In this document: positions 49,080-63,088 of the stretch, in pieces
How the letters are laid out: every line of letters starts with the position of its first letter
Numbering within the stretch: the first letter of the stretch is position 1
Source of the DNA: Hemibagrus wyckioides
Taxonomy: Eukaryota > Chordata > Actinopteri > Siluriformes > Bagridae
DNA: 64,000 bases
Assembly (NCBI RefSeq): GCF_019097595.1
Contig: NC_080720.1
Span: forward strand, 15,465,852-15,529,851
Reading direction: 5' to 3'
Made by a program: the position numbers and the translations under genes
The notes under the pieces: model-generated
The model's database searches: none
What the model was told of the DNA's origin: nothing
Seen by the model: the letters and a program-made list of their open reading frames with translations, nothing else

Positions 49080-49185
49080 AATGATGTTTCTCTCAAAATC
49101 CATCAAGGCTTTTCTCTGCTCTGGAGCCACCCTGACCCTGACCAGGGTAACGTGGTTACTGAAGATGAATCAGTGAATGAGTTGG
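49080..49185 (+). repeat. SINE-like repeat, 3' fragment
   Basis: ctctggagccaccctgaccc, tgaccagggtaacgtggtta and ctgaagatgaatcagtgaat correspond to the 3' end of the SINE family seen at 3600-3800. Confidence 0.65.
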
Positions 49186-52100
49186 TTAATTAGTTAACAT
49201 GCTTTGAGGTGAAAACCTGAATAATAAGGTGATAGTTGAAGGGGTAAAGTAATCAGTCAAATGATATGCCCTCTTTGCCTCTTTAGGACCCAGTATGCTG
49301 TAAAACATTGCGGTTCCTATCTCTGCAGCTCCCACATGACCTGTAACATTGCATTATGTGTCTGGCCCCTCATTACCATTTAATCACTAACTCATTAAGA
49401 CTGGGAAAATCAGCAAAGCTGTCTCACTGGCAAATCAATTACTTTAATTGATCAATTAAAAGCTGAGGTGCAAAGAAAATCTCCACAAACAGCTAGCAGT
49501 GCAGCCTTAAGGGACCAGATCTATGCAACCATGAAATAAATTTCCCTCTGTTAACTCAATGCTATTGAACAGCCTACGGGCTCGCTTGCTAATATAAAGA
49601 GGATAGTGACAGCCTTGTGAAACTGGCAGTAATGCATTGCAATTCAGCCTTTTCATTTCTGGTGTTTAATTTTGCTTTTAATGTGCTTAATAGGTTTGAA
49701 TTGACATCCCATCTTGTTTTCCTTTAGGTGTGATACATAGACTGGTAAACTTTGTCTTAAGACAAAGAAAAGACAGAGGTGTTTTTTTGCATCTTCCGCC
49801 CACTATTTTTACCTGTACATGGGTATGGTTTTTGTTATTGCCTGGCTATGTACAGGTATGTGTGTTGTGAGAGCAGCATCTCCCTGTATGTACTTATATA
49901 TACTTATGTACATATGTACTTATGTTTTTTTAAACAAAAACCTTTTTTGCATTTTTGTGTGCTAACCAAACACTATGGCACTGAGGAGAAGATAGTATCC
50001 CTTTGGAAACACAGAAGCATCAGACAAGAACTTACACCTTACCTGAAATCAGAGTAATTGATGCAGCGTACCCCAGGTCTCACACATTCCTGGTTTCTCC
50101 TTGTATCAGATATTTCTGTAATCAGATCAGGACACAGTCTAATTTACTCTCTATCAGAGATAAACATACAGTATGCTTTATACAGTTGTTTAATATCCTT
50201 GTCTAATTTGGTAACATGTATAGTTGCTTTGTTCAGTTTGTATTAGAAAAAGACTGATACCTTAATGACTTGGTGTATTTATTACAGTTATCAACCCTTG
50301 AGAATATTTTTAGATGCACCTCAGGTTTATTTATCTGACAATGACAGTGAATAATCTCCATATAGAAATACAGTATCTATATATTCTATTACGAACTACT
50401 TTCACAACAACATTGCTGTTACACACAGAACAACCTATATATTTGAACAAAGATATAGTTTAATTATCTGATGTAGCCCTATTCAGGTCAGCCACCCCAA
50501 TATTCACCATAGACCTGCAGTACCTCAGCCAGGCTGTGCAAATGAGCACACCAATAACTGACTGTAAAAAATCAGTGACACTTATATACTGAGCTTATTT
50601 TTCTTTTATCTTGTGCCTTGAAATAGTTAGTAATTAATGCTAGAATATTACATAATTTACTTCTTTGATTTGAGAACACTAATCATTAATCAATAGTGAG
50701 TGGTTCACAGCTTTTTGCCCTAACAAGCTTAGACAAAAATAAATTTTACAGTTTTTGCAAACATTATGGAACCCATGAATAACAACAAAAAATTGCCCTT
50801 CATTATACGACAAAGATTATGTGTGATATAATATAAGGACATTAAATTAAATAAAATTAAATCATGCATTAAAAATCTTACAGGTCACTTTGCACATTAA
50901 GATTCCAAAAATATCATTTGATTTTTGGACTGAAGGTTGTAAGAAAGAGAAAGAAAGGAGGAGAAGGTGGCATGAGAGTGAAACACTGTCCACCTGGTAT
51001 CTCAGGCTGAAAGGGTCGAGGTAATTCGACAGCACTGGCTATCAAACAGGTAGCCTGAAATTGGGCTAGAAATGAGGGCTCCGTCTATTCGCCACAATCA
51101 CTGACCCACAAAACACCAGCAGGAATTCCTATCACCATATTTCATTTCCTGCTATGCTCCAGTGGGTGACAGGTGCAGAGGAGAGAGAGAGAGAGAGAGA
51201 GAGAAAGAGGGGGAACATATATGTAGGTAATTGCCAGTGCAGCAGAGTGCTGAAGTGGAAAGATATGGTTTCCTTCCATAGAAAATGGTATGCCCAACTT
51301 TTTGGATTGATAACCTCTTATTTCCTCGTGAATGTTGTTGACATATGGATAGACAATCTCTGCTTCTTCTGGTATAGCATTAATTCATTTTTTTTTTCTT
51401 AATGTTGACATTTTCCCTTCATGCACACAACCATATTTATCTTTTTTTGTCATTGAATAATGTGAAAACTGAAATAGATTCTAATGTCAAAAGTAATCAT
51501 ATTCTCTACATGAGGACAGAGGTCTATTACAGCCACCCCTCTACACTTTGACCCTCCAATCAGGTGATGTTTTATTTCTATGGGTTATTTTTTAATGGGG
51601 GGGGGGTCGGTGCAAATACTATGCATTGGTCAGAAAATTGGTATTTAAAGTTCACACAATGACCTTGGTTCTATATGTCACTTTGGTTTCTCTGAGTCAT
51701 GAATGCCCCTGAAAACACGGAGCACTCATAAAACAAAAGCAAATATGGGAGAACTACCGTGATGGCCCCTGATGAAAAGGGCAGTAGAAACCAACTGATC
51801 AATACTCAGACAGCAAAAAGAAAAAGAGATGTCAATGCTGTAATCAATATCCTACAGTGTATATTACTATCTGCAGTGTACCTATTTAAACATGAGAAGG
51901 CTATTCAACAAGCTGCTAGAAAGCAACTTTGTTTGTTCAACAAAGACTGCAACTTGTAAAGTAATCATCATCATTAGTTGTTCGGAACTTTGTAACCGAT
52001 CCACTGTAAAAAACATTGGACATTTTTATTCCTCAAAGTACAAAACAAAGATTGAATGTTGTCTTTTAGGTCAAATTATGCACTTTAATGATATTCTTAA

Positions 52101-53586
52101 TGATAATGAATCTTAGCATGAATGAATGACAGCAATACAAATCTTGGCAAGAACCAGCTCAGCGGCTAATTACTTGCATTCCATGAATTGATGCATAATT
52201 AACCTCATAGTCATTGCGTCCTTTCAACAAGCTAGAATAGAGTGCCAGAAAATGATGTCACCTTGCAATTACCAGTGGACTGCAGTTGATCAGTTCCTAT
52301 TTAAGACACAAAAAACTGTCACAGTTGTGCAGCTGCCATAATTTAAAGCTGGGTGAGTGAGTGAGTGAGTGAGTGAGTGACTGACTGAGTGGCCTGTGTC
52401 AAGTCAGGGTACATTTCAGGAAGTAAAGAGTGACACAAGGTCCTAAAGTGGTTATGCAGTTTCTCTCACATCTTGCTGAGTGTAAAACCTGTGAATGCAA
52501 TGACGCCAATAATAGGTCCTTGATGTTTTCACATATTGGCCTTGTGCTGTTGAGGTCTGAGTGCTTCCCACAATGTCTTATACCTGCCAAGGGACATAAT
52601 TGGCTGTCTGGTTTTCAATGGGCTTGTAGCCTTATTGATGAGTGTGCTGTGTCCAATAATCTAAACACTAGGGACGACCGTTACAGGAGACATGCAATGT
52701 TAGGTCAGAGATTCCAGTGCTTTAGGACTACAGGTGTATATGGCTGGCTATGTTCATTTGTCATGAAGAGACAACACAATTATCCTCATGCTCAATGTGA
52801 AACCCATATTCACTACTCTCACTCAGCTGCCTCACAGCACTAAGCATGTAAATGCAGAATTTCACACTGATGAAAACTTAGCTAATGAAGGCTGCTGATT
52901 TGCACCCCTCCTCCCCTCCTTCTGTGTCTTTTCAGGGGATGGCAGTTAGTGAATTATCCTAATAGGCTGCTCCATTTTAGTTAGTTAAATAAGGCAAAAG
53001 AATGATAGATGTTTCTGTATTTCAGCCTTTGTTTATAAGTGATTTTGGTTGTGCTACAAGCATTTCTTTCTCTAAAAACAAAACATACTAATTTCCTTAA
53101 GGAAAATGTCAACTGGCAAGAGACTATTAGTTACTGAAATTAGCCCTGATGTGCCATTCCTCTGATACCACAGCTAACAAGCTTAATATTAAGTAGCTAG
53201 GCTACATTTGTCACACTTCACCTTCATGGCTTTGTGCTGTAGCACACGCATTATGCAGACAGCATGTGCACAGTTTGGTGGGTGCTCCTTGCATTCTCAG
53301 ATTGGAGCGTCAGTACTACCTGATGAAATCTAACATTTGCCCAGAAAATTTGCTTACCAATCCAAGTCAATGCTGTATTAAACAAAATATCGTTTCATGT
53401 GGTTTATTTGACTGCTGTTATTTATATGGATGATGGTGATACTTAAATCAGCTAAAACATGAAGGAAGCCTTTGCATGGCCCAGCAAAAAAAAAAAAAAA
53501 AAAACTTCAGTAAGATCATTGTTTGATTATACTAGTTGACTTTCATTTGTTATTTTGGATAAATTCCCAGAATGATTATTTTTTCC

Positions 53587-53590
<4 letters not shown>
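49186..53590. other. Unassigned sequence upstream of vstm2l
   Basis: No exon or RNA gene that I can support. Simple repeats: (GA)n at 51178-51208, GAGT tetranucleotides at 52352-52390, (A)n at 53487-53504 and (CT)n at 53591-53624. A 137-codon open frame at 52430-52843 has no recognisable domain. Confidence 0.5.
52352..52390. repeat. (GAGT)n microsatellite
   Basis: About nine tetranucleotide units, the last two altered to gact. Confidence 0.9.

Positions 53591-53624
<34 letters not shown>
53591..53624. repeat. (CT)n microsatellite
   Basis: About 17 CT units, 600 bp upstream of the vstm2l first exon. Confidence 0.93.
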
Positions 53625-53627
<3 letters not shown>

Positions 53628-53899
53628 TAACAACCTACTGATGTAAATGAACAGTCCAATAAAGACTTCATCAATTTTCCACACAAATAATTGTTTTAGT
53701 GAACATTCATTCATTTTTTGTGAATGACCATTTAATTTGTTGCACATTTACGATAAAATGTTTCCAACACACCCTCCAGCTTGTTTTTAATGTTATTCAA
53801 AGCCTCTCCGTTCCGCATGTGAATTTTAAGTCTGTATCTCTATGCGTCATACATGTTTAATGAATTAATTAGCACCTCGTATCACTCCGCCTAACTGAT

Positions 53900-54223
53900 T
53901 TTCCAGCAAAGTCCTGCCCACACACACACACCTCCCTCCTCCTGTTGATGTTCCTGCGCCACACACTCTTGATGCTCGGTAGTTAGTTCGTGAGTGTTGG
54001 ACAGAGCTGGAACGAGAAGCTTCTTTAGAGTTTCTTTAGAAAAACAAAAAGCTGCGCGTTAACCAGTTTTCTGCGGCACTTGACACTTTGCTCTGTCAGG
54101 AACTTTGGTCTGTCGGGATATAGTGCCTTTGGAAGGAGCGTAAATCGGACACTTTCCCCGCCACGAAAAGTGTTTCGTGTGCGCGAATAAACACAACTCT
54201 GGATGAAAAGCCAGCTAAACGAA
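53900..54223 (+). promoter_or_regulatory. vstm2l: vstm2l promoter and 5' UTR
   Basis: A local rise in G+C and CpG in an AT-rich setting (for example gctgcgcgttaaccagtttt near 54051 and ccccgccacg near 54158) directly before the first exon. No TATA box is clear at a fitting distance. An in-frame ATG at 54203 lies 21 nt before the chosen start and would add seven residues. Confidence 0.5.
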
Positions 54224-57200
54224 ATGGGTCCTTTCGCAGCACTGCTGTGGATTTCACATTACGCGGGACTTTTTGTTCAGCTGAACGCGAGTGGGGATGT
54301 GGAGGTGGACAACCATGTATCTGGTAACGGTAAGCCCTGTCCTGTTTAGTTTCAACACACGCGTGGCCTCAGTAAGGGGCGGGGCTTGATAAATGAACGC
54401 TAATAGCGTTATTGTCTTCTTCGATATATTAAATCATATGAAGCGGACACATGACTTGCGATTTCATCGCCATTCCCTCTCGTTTCCAGGCGCAGCGCAT
54501 GCACGAGACTTGCTGCTGCTACTGCTAGAAAGAAAACTGACATCATTTCAATGGGGGGGGGAGATACTTTACCTTTTGTTTTTCACTTTCATCTTATGCA
54601 TAATGAATATTTGTTTCATTTCTCGCAATATGCAATCTACTAGTGTAGTGCTTCTTCAATGCGCTCTGGATTTATAGATGCATCCGAGGTACAAAAGAAC
54701 AAAGAAACAAGCCCAACCTACTCACTATCAGCCCTGATAACTGCTAATCATGCAGATAGTCACAGTGATTGTGTTGCACAGTGGTTTGAGACTACACTAA
54801 AATGCATTAAAAATAACTATAAAAGCTTCACTTTGATTGGCTGATCTTGTAGGGGTGCAGCTGTTCTTGTAAAGTGCAAAATGTTTGGTTCATAGCCCAT
54901 TTCACATCATCCTAATTTGTACAAGAATATTCCCCTTGTACCATTCAGGCTTTAAAACTGTCCTGGATAAATATGTGTATCAATTATTTTGGGGCATGAT
55001 ATTTACTGGTCCAGTCATAGTTCATCTAATGTACCATAAAGATTCAATCAGTGCATTCGTCATGGAATTATATTGAGTATTATAGTCATGATAAGAGAAG
55101 ATGGAAAAGACTGGAAAAGAACCAGATTTATAGGGTTTGATTATGTTTGTTACAGCATTTACATATATTATTATTATTGTTATTATTATTATTATTATTA
55201 AACTGAGGGAAAGTCACCTGTGAATTCTTAACCGATTATAAATATCCATTTTGTGAGATTTATATCCCTTACATCTTCGTCACTGTGTGCTATTGTTGCC
55301 TTCTAAATGTCATCCTCACATTTGCAAAACGTGGTATAATTATGAACAGACACAACATTTGGCTCATATTTAGATTCCACAGATTTATCAGCATAAGGAA
55401 TTACACCGATAAAGCATTGTGAGTCTACTGATAAAGCACTGATAAAGCATATATTGTGAGTCCAGTAAAGTCATCATCTTTACTACAATAAGTTGAGCAG
55501 AAAAAGTTCCACTGAGAGTCCCTGAGCTGCCAAAAAGAGTCATCAATCTAAAGAAAAAGAGCTGAAGATAAAAAAAAAAATGTTAGCTTCCACACCTCTG
55601 CAGCAGACTTGTCAGGTATAAGAATGGTTTTTTTATGCAACAACAATCGTTCACTTAGAAATTTTAAGACGAATGCGCTTTACAATAATATAGCAATTCT
55701 TCTACATTAGATATGTAAGAAAAGATTGTGACAGTGTGATAACATTAATGCTACATATTTGAAATATATTTAAAAAAAATATACATTTTCTGCAATTAAT
55801 AATATTTTACATTTTACATTTCTTAAACTTTTTTACATTTACTTTTTCTCCACTGCAAATAAACATAATTAATGACTCCTGTGTGTACACCATTGGAAGG
55901 AATATTGGATCAGCTGTACATTCAGAAGGTGTTTTTGGGTTTTGGTCATTTTCAGTTCAGCTCAAGTACAAGATGACCATGGACAATGCTGATTTTTACT
56001 CACCCAATTGTTCCTAAATTTCAAGCAGCATATTGAGCATATAAATAAAAATGTTAAGTTGTGATCATATATGATATATCCATCTATCCATCCATCCATT
56101 GTCTATACCCGCTTTATTCCTAATTAGGGTCACGGGGATCTGCTGGAGCCTATCCCAGCACACATTGGGTGAAAGGCAGGGGTACACCCTGGACAGGTTG
56201 CCAGTCTATCACAGCATATATGATATATATGAGATCTTAAACATATTAATAGCCCATCATATTAATAATGTCTGAAAACCTCAAGCAGAAAATGTCATGA
56301 ACCTTAGCAGAAAACTCTACTAAAATTTGTTTAGTTTAATACGTTTTTGTGTCTGCATGTGTTTGCATGTGTTTGTTTATTTGTTTATCTGTGTGGCCGT
56401 CTAGGGCCTTGGCATTCATGTGGATGTCATTTTGACACGTTACACTTAAACAAAACATTGTTCATGGCAATGGCCTCCTTCAACAGGATAATTTGTTCTG
56501 CCACACTACAAAAATAGTTCAGGATTGGTTTGAGGAACAAGACAAAGGTGGTGAAATGGTCTCCAAAATCCGCAAATCTCAATCTTATCAAGTCCAATCC
56601 GTGGAGGTTCCACCTTGAATTAAAGTATTTGCTCCTAACATCTTGATGCCAGCACACCTTCAGAGGTCTTGTGGAGTCCATGCCCTGAGAGGTCAGAGCT
56701 GTTTTGGTGGCACAAGTGGGACCTACACAATATTAGGCAGGTGGTTTTAATGTTATGGCTGATCAGTCTATAATACAGTAGTAATAATAAAAACTGAACA
56801 GAGAATAGATAGAATATTTGTTTCCTCCTACACCCTTAAGAGTCAGCAATAGTTTTGATATTGTGTAAGTCTCAAAGGTGGTTTAATCGTTCAGTCTTCT
56901 TTACTCTTCTTTTCTTTGCCTCTTTCTCAGACCAGAAAGATTTGCTGTGATAAATTGCATTAGCAGTTATAGGTGATTTCCTCATTTAGAACAGCATGTC
57001 TGTGAGGTCTAGCACAATTTGGTTTTCCTCATCTAACACACCTGATTCAACTAGATAATTACCAGATGCCAGTTTCATCAGTCAGGGTGTAAAGTCTATA
57101 TTAAGCATATCTAGCTGCTTATAACAAGTGTAATTACTAGTGTTTAAAATATTCACACACCAAAATTAATAGCCTCTCAGATGCTCCAGAATTTTGCCCT

Positions 57201-60026
57201 TACTTTTCCAAGCACAGATAGACATCTCCTGCTGTGCCTGACCTCTCAGAGTGCTTTCTCACCTTACTTCATCAGTATATAGGTCTTACTCCAACAGTGA
57301 TTGGTCATTCACCTTGAGCTGCAGCATCCATACCAACACCACCACCTCCTGATGCATCTTACTGTTTGTCCTCCAAAAGTATACGAGACTCTCAAAGATA
57401 TGCAAAGACACTGTGAAATCTGTTTGTGTCTATTGGTTTCCCTTATATAGTACCAGACACATACACATACACACACAAACCACACAACTGCATGCTTGAA
57501 TGTCAGTCAAGTTAGAGGCTGGTTATGATTTACTGTCCAAAGGAGCAGAGATCCATGTCAAAATCTGTGTCCGTGTCTTTGCTATATATCTCTATTCCCT
57601 AGGAACATCTAACAGGAGATGTGTAATAGATTAAAATAAATAAATAAATAAGAATGTGGTATGCTTGTTTACTTTATAGTTGTATTTTTAGTGTTCATAT
57701 TTAACTTTGTAGACTTGTTGCTGTTTTATAATCCCACCAGTTTCACCCATGTTTTACAGCAGTCGTTTTCATCTGTTTGAAACCCATGACAGAGATAATA
57801 CAGATATCATATAGATGATATTGTCATTACATGCTTCATTTAACTCTGCTCAGCCATAACATTAAAACCACTGACAGGTGAAGTAAATTACATTGATCAT
57901 GTGATTACAGAGGCAAATATTAGGCAGCAATTCGACAAACTGTCCTCAGAGTTGATGTGTTGGAATCAGGAAGAATGGGCAAGTGCAGTGCAGCTATTGA
58001 ATGAGCAGTGCAGCTATTACCAGGGCCACATTGTGATAGATAGACGACTGGGTCAGACTTTCTCCAAAACAGTGAGTCTTGTGGGGTGATCCTGAAATTC
58101 AATCATTAGTACCCAACAAGTTCTCCAAGGAAGAACAACTGGTAAAACAGTGACAGGGTCATGGGAGTCCAAGGCTGATTAATGCATGTAGGAAGTGAAG
58201 AATCGACTTTATGGACCAATCCCTCAGAAGAGCTCCTGCAGCACAAATTGCTGAAAAAGTTCAGGCTGGCTCTGATAGGAAGGTGTCAGAGTACACAGTG
58301 TAGCATGATGTGTAAGGGACTGTGTAGCCACAGACAGGTCAGTGTGCCCAATTTGACCCGTGTCCATGGCCCGGAAGCACCTACAATGTAAGCATCCAAG
58401 CTGGACCATGGATGCAGTGGAAGTAGGTGGCCTGGTATGAAGAATAATGTTTTCTTTTATCATGTGGATGGCTAGAACTGTATGCTTCGCTTACATGAAG
58501 AAGAAATTACACCAGGATGCATATTGGAAAGAAAGCAAGCTCGTGGAGCCAGTGTTCTGCTGGGAAACCTTGCGTCCTTGCATTCATATGGATGTTAGGT
58601 CTACTAAACATTATTGCAGATCAAGTACACCCCTTCATGGCAACAGTATTTCCTAATGGTTCGCTGCCGCAGTTAAGAAATTATTCAGGAATGGGTTGAG
58701 GAACATGACAAGAGTTCATGGTGTTGATTTGGCCTCTAAATTCCGCATATCTGAATCAAGCAAACAAGTCCAATCCATCATTGATCCACTTCACAGCTTC
58801 CAGGACTTAAAAGATCTGTAGCTAATGTCTTGGTGCCAGATACCACAGCATACATTCAGAGCGAAGTCCATGCCTCAACAGGTCAAAGCTGTTTTGGTAG
58901 AACAAGATGACATACACAATATTAGGCAGGTGAATTAATATTAGGGATTTTCAGTGTATGTTGTGAAGATTTAAAGTTGGTTAGAATTAAGACAGCGGGG
59001 TTTTTGTGCTTTGTTAAGGGTGTGCCAAGTGGTCTCTCCTGAAATGGGCAAGTACAACACCTTACCAAGCACCCATGCCCTGCAAATAGCCACACCTTGG
59101 CATGGAATAAAAAAATGTAAAAAAAAAAAACAAACAAAACAAAAACAGCAGTGTTTTTGGTACACATGTTGAACTTAACAAATGTTAATACACATGCTGA
59201 GATGATGTATTAAAGAAAGTACAGAAACGCTGTAATATTTTATATCCATGTAACATTTATTGACGGTATAATGAATATTTGAAGTACTTGTACAGTGTGG
59301 TTTATTACATCAATTTTATTTTCTGCTTCTAATATAGAAAAAGTCTATTATATTAAAATTCCTATTCATTATTGTTACTTGTTTTTGTGTTTTTCTTTTA
59401 CATATATCCTGTTTATTGAAGTTAATTAACGTGCTCCTCTTCTGGTGCTGGTGCTAATAAATTTTTAGAAGTTTGATATTAGTATGAGTGGAATGAATTA
59501 GACGGAATGGTTGGTATGCCTGTGTGTTTACAGGGCATTAGGCAGTAGAGACAATTGCAATGCTGCGTCAGTGGCACTGCCTAATTACTGTAATGTCTGT
59601 AGGGTCGAGAAAGGCTGCGCATATTAAGAACCAGTGGAGCCACAGGAGAGACTTTTTTTTGTCTTTCTTTCTCTTTGTTTCCCTAATTAGGATGTGCATC
59701 CATGACTGTAGCCTCTGTGTGCAAAGAGAAAGAGAGAAAGCTGGGAGATGTTGATTTATTTTTACCGTATTGAGGCTCATGATTGCTTTGCTATCTTGAA
59801 AGTAATTCTCCCCAAATGTAATCACTGTAAATTAAAGCCAGCCAAATACATTGTGAAATAAAGAAAATAACAGGCAGCTGATATAATTCCACCAGGTTTA
59901 TGGGTCTGTATTTCCTTTATGAGGATGTCTTCTGGTGTGGCATACAGGCTAACACTAATTCATTGTGAATCACTATGGTCATTTTACTTTCTGAGAATTA
60001 TTATACACTTACGTAGTGTTGCTTCT

Positions 60027-60071
<45 letters not shown>

Positions 60072-63050
60072 CTCTCTCTGGGGTTATAAGCAATTCACTC
60101 CTGAAGGAGACGGGGGAGTGGGGGGGACGCTTTGCCTGAGTTGAGGTCTTATTGCATTAGTCTCTCTGCAGCTTTCATTTCAACCTGATTTCACATCCTA
60201 TGCATCCTTTGCTTATTTCCCAGAGTACATAACACTCACACACACACAAGCACACATTTAAGACAAATAGTAAAACAAAACATTATAAATAACAATATAC
60301 TCTCATAGTAATGTTTTTCATGAATTGCAATTTCTGTATATTTCACTGCTGATCCAAATGTAATCTCATGGCTTTGAAATATTTTTTAATAAGTGAGTGG
60401 GTTTCAGTATGTCTTTGTATGTTTAAGCCTCCCCCCCAATATTTCTCTGAATATTTGTCGGTTTGATGCATTGGGAGAGCACTCTGGTGTATTAATGTGC
60501 AATATCATGCAGTCTTTTAATGTGATTTCATTCGTTGCTGTCATTTTGATGCATTTGTCTAAGGCACATCTCAGTGAAAGAGATTGATGAACCAATACAA
60601 AGACCAATGTAACCAATACAAACTGAAAAAGTAAAAAATAAATAGCTGGCAATACACAAAATAAACAGACTCAGTACCAACTGTAGTGTAGTGTACAAGC
60701 CAGACAAAGCAACATTTCAGGAGTGAATACAATCAAGAGTGTTGGTATTGTTCTATAAAATTTGGGCATATGATTACAATTTCCAAAATTATTCATTATG
60801 CTTCTAAGCTCTGCAACTGTAAATAACCTCAATGCAGAAATTTGTAGTTAAATTTCCATATTTTGTGCTCTCTTGTTGTACACTTCCGTTTCCCAGTCTC
60901 ATTCGTCTGTCCTGCAGCTTATTGAAGCTGGCATTGCATGATGCTCAGTGTTTGAAGTACTTGTCATTTTGTATATGAGAATAAATCAGACTGCGAACAG
61001 AGACTATGTCATGAATCATGCATGCGCCTTTGGAGGAGTTCTGAGGAAAATTAATTCATGCTTGGGGGTGGAGAAAAGATACATCTTGGTGTAACATGGC
61101 TTTGGTTGGAATGAGAGATGACAGAATTTACACCTGACTCCCCCATCATCCATAGAGAATAGTTCAGTCTACCCAATCAACTCCTTTGGGAAATGGTAGA
61201 CTCCCTTTAGGCTATGAACACCTGCCATACGGTGTGTATGTGTATGTGTTCGTACTGTTTAGCTTCATTTATTGGGAACCCATGCTGAAAGAAATGCAGC
61301 TAGTGCTTCTGTGAAATTCTGATACTGTATGTAAATGTAACAGAAATTATTTGGTGGAAAAAAGGTACACATTAATATAAAGGTTCCTGTTGAATTTAAT
61401 TACCGGAACTTAATGTTGTTAAAGGCCTAGGGTTAATTGTGGACTCATTTAGTCTGGATTATTGGTATAGTTATACTGGCTACAGAAAAATCTTTAGTGA
61501 AGCTCACTTGAACCCTATTAAAACAGTAATTCTTTTATTTCTTGGTTATTCCAAGAAAACACTCTAATTTATTATTGTTTTTTCATCACTGTCCAAAGCT
61601 GTAATATTTTTCTACCAATTTTTTTGTCATTATTTATTTACCTATAGACTGCATTTTGAACGAGTGAGCAAAATGTTTTTCTGTATCTAGATATAGTATT
61701 ATGTTAACATATTTTAACTGAATTTCAATGAAGACTCCTATTACAGCTGCCAAATTTCTGTTTAATTTTTTGCTGTCCCATTTGTATATTTTAATAATTT
61801 ATGATTAATTTAATATTTCATCAGAGGAAAGCTAGAATGGAAAACGTCCACATGATATTCTGAGGTATTCCTTCCACTTAATTGATGTGTCTTCAAATTT
61901 GCCTCCATTGTGCACATTGTATTTGTCCTGTGGTCTGGACTAATAGAATTACTCACATTGTCAACGTGCAATAATGGTACAAAATCATGGTACACACACA
62001 CACAACCTGGTACTAATAACTCATTTTGTCGTCAGTTGTGTTTGTTTAATTATATCTCTTGTTCTCTTGTTTACTTTACAGCTCAATTTTCGAAGTGTTG
62101 TTTCAGGATGTTGTTCTATTGTAATTGGAATGGAGATAGCAATAGGTCAGGCTCGGTGTATTTGGTCAATGAAATTGTATCTATAGCCCTGATCTGATAC
62201 AGTTAAGTAACAGTTTTCCAAATTCACTTAAATATCACATTGAAAATGCATCTCAGTCCATTTTAAATCGAGTTTGAACTGAGAAGGTAAATGTTTCTGC
62301 CAAAGGCAATGGAGCATTATTGGACAAAAAGAGAGCACAAGCTGATGTAGCTGTTTGTGTAGGTTTTTCTCCATTACCAGTGTCTTAAAATAAAACACAA
62401 GCAGGTGCAGCAGACTTTATCTCTCTGTGGACTAGAAACATGGTGTTCATGGTACACTTGTGTCTACAGTTACTACTGACTCATCTAAAATCAATAGTAG
62501 GAATAGGAGCGTTAAGGAGAATATCAGTCTTCTAAATGAGATGTAAGGGGGTGCTTGAACCATAGCATTTTTGCACTCAGACTGTACAAGTGTCCTTGTA
62601 CAGTCCAATAATAATTATGGTCTTCAGGCAACTTCTAGAACAAAGATGTAGTATGTGCGCTTGAATGTAAAAACTTGACCCTGAGAGTGTTCGCTTTGAC
62701 AGGCATGTTGGATCAGTTTCCTCAAAAAAAAGCTTGGGTTTGATCAGCTTTGCTTTAAGCTCTGCCCATGACTTCATATATGATGGTAATAAAAGGTAAG
62801 AGATGTTCAGAATCCTTCACTGTAATTATGTAACAGAGCACTGTTGCTGGTTTTGCATGAATTTGAATGCCATGCTTTCTGCTGGGGCAGAACTGTGATC
62901 ATAGCAGGGTTGCTTCCCTCTAATAATATGATGGCAATACAGTAATATGACTAATGCCAGCACGCATTTCAGTTAACACTAATGTTCCACTGCAGCTTAA
63001 ATGATGACCTCATGTTTAAAAAAAAGGACAAAGGTATCTGATAAAATGAA

Positions 63051-63088
<38 letters not shown>

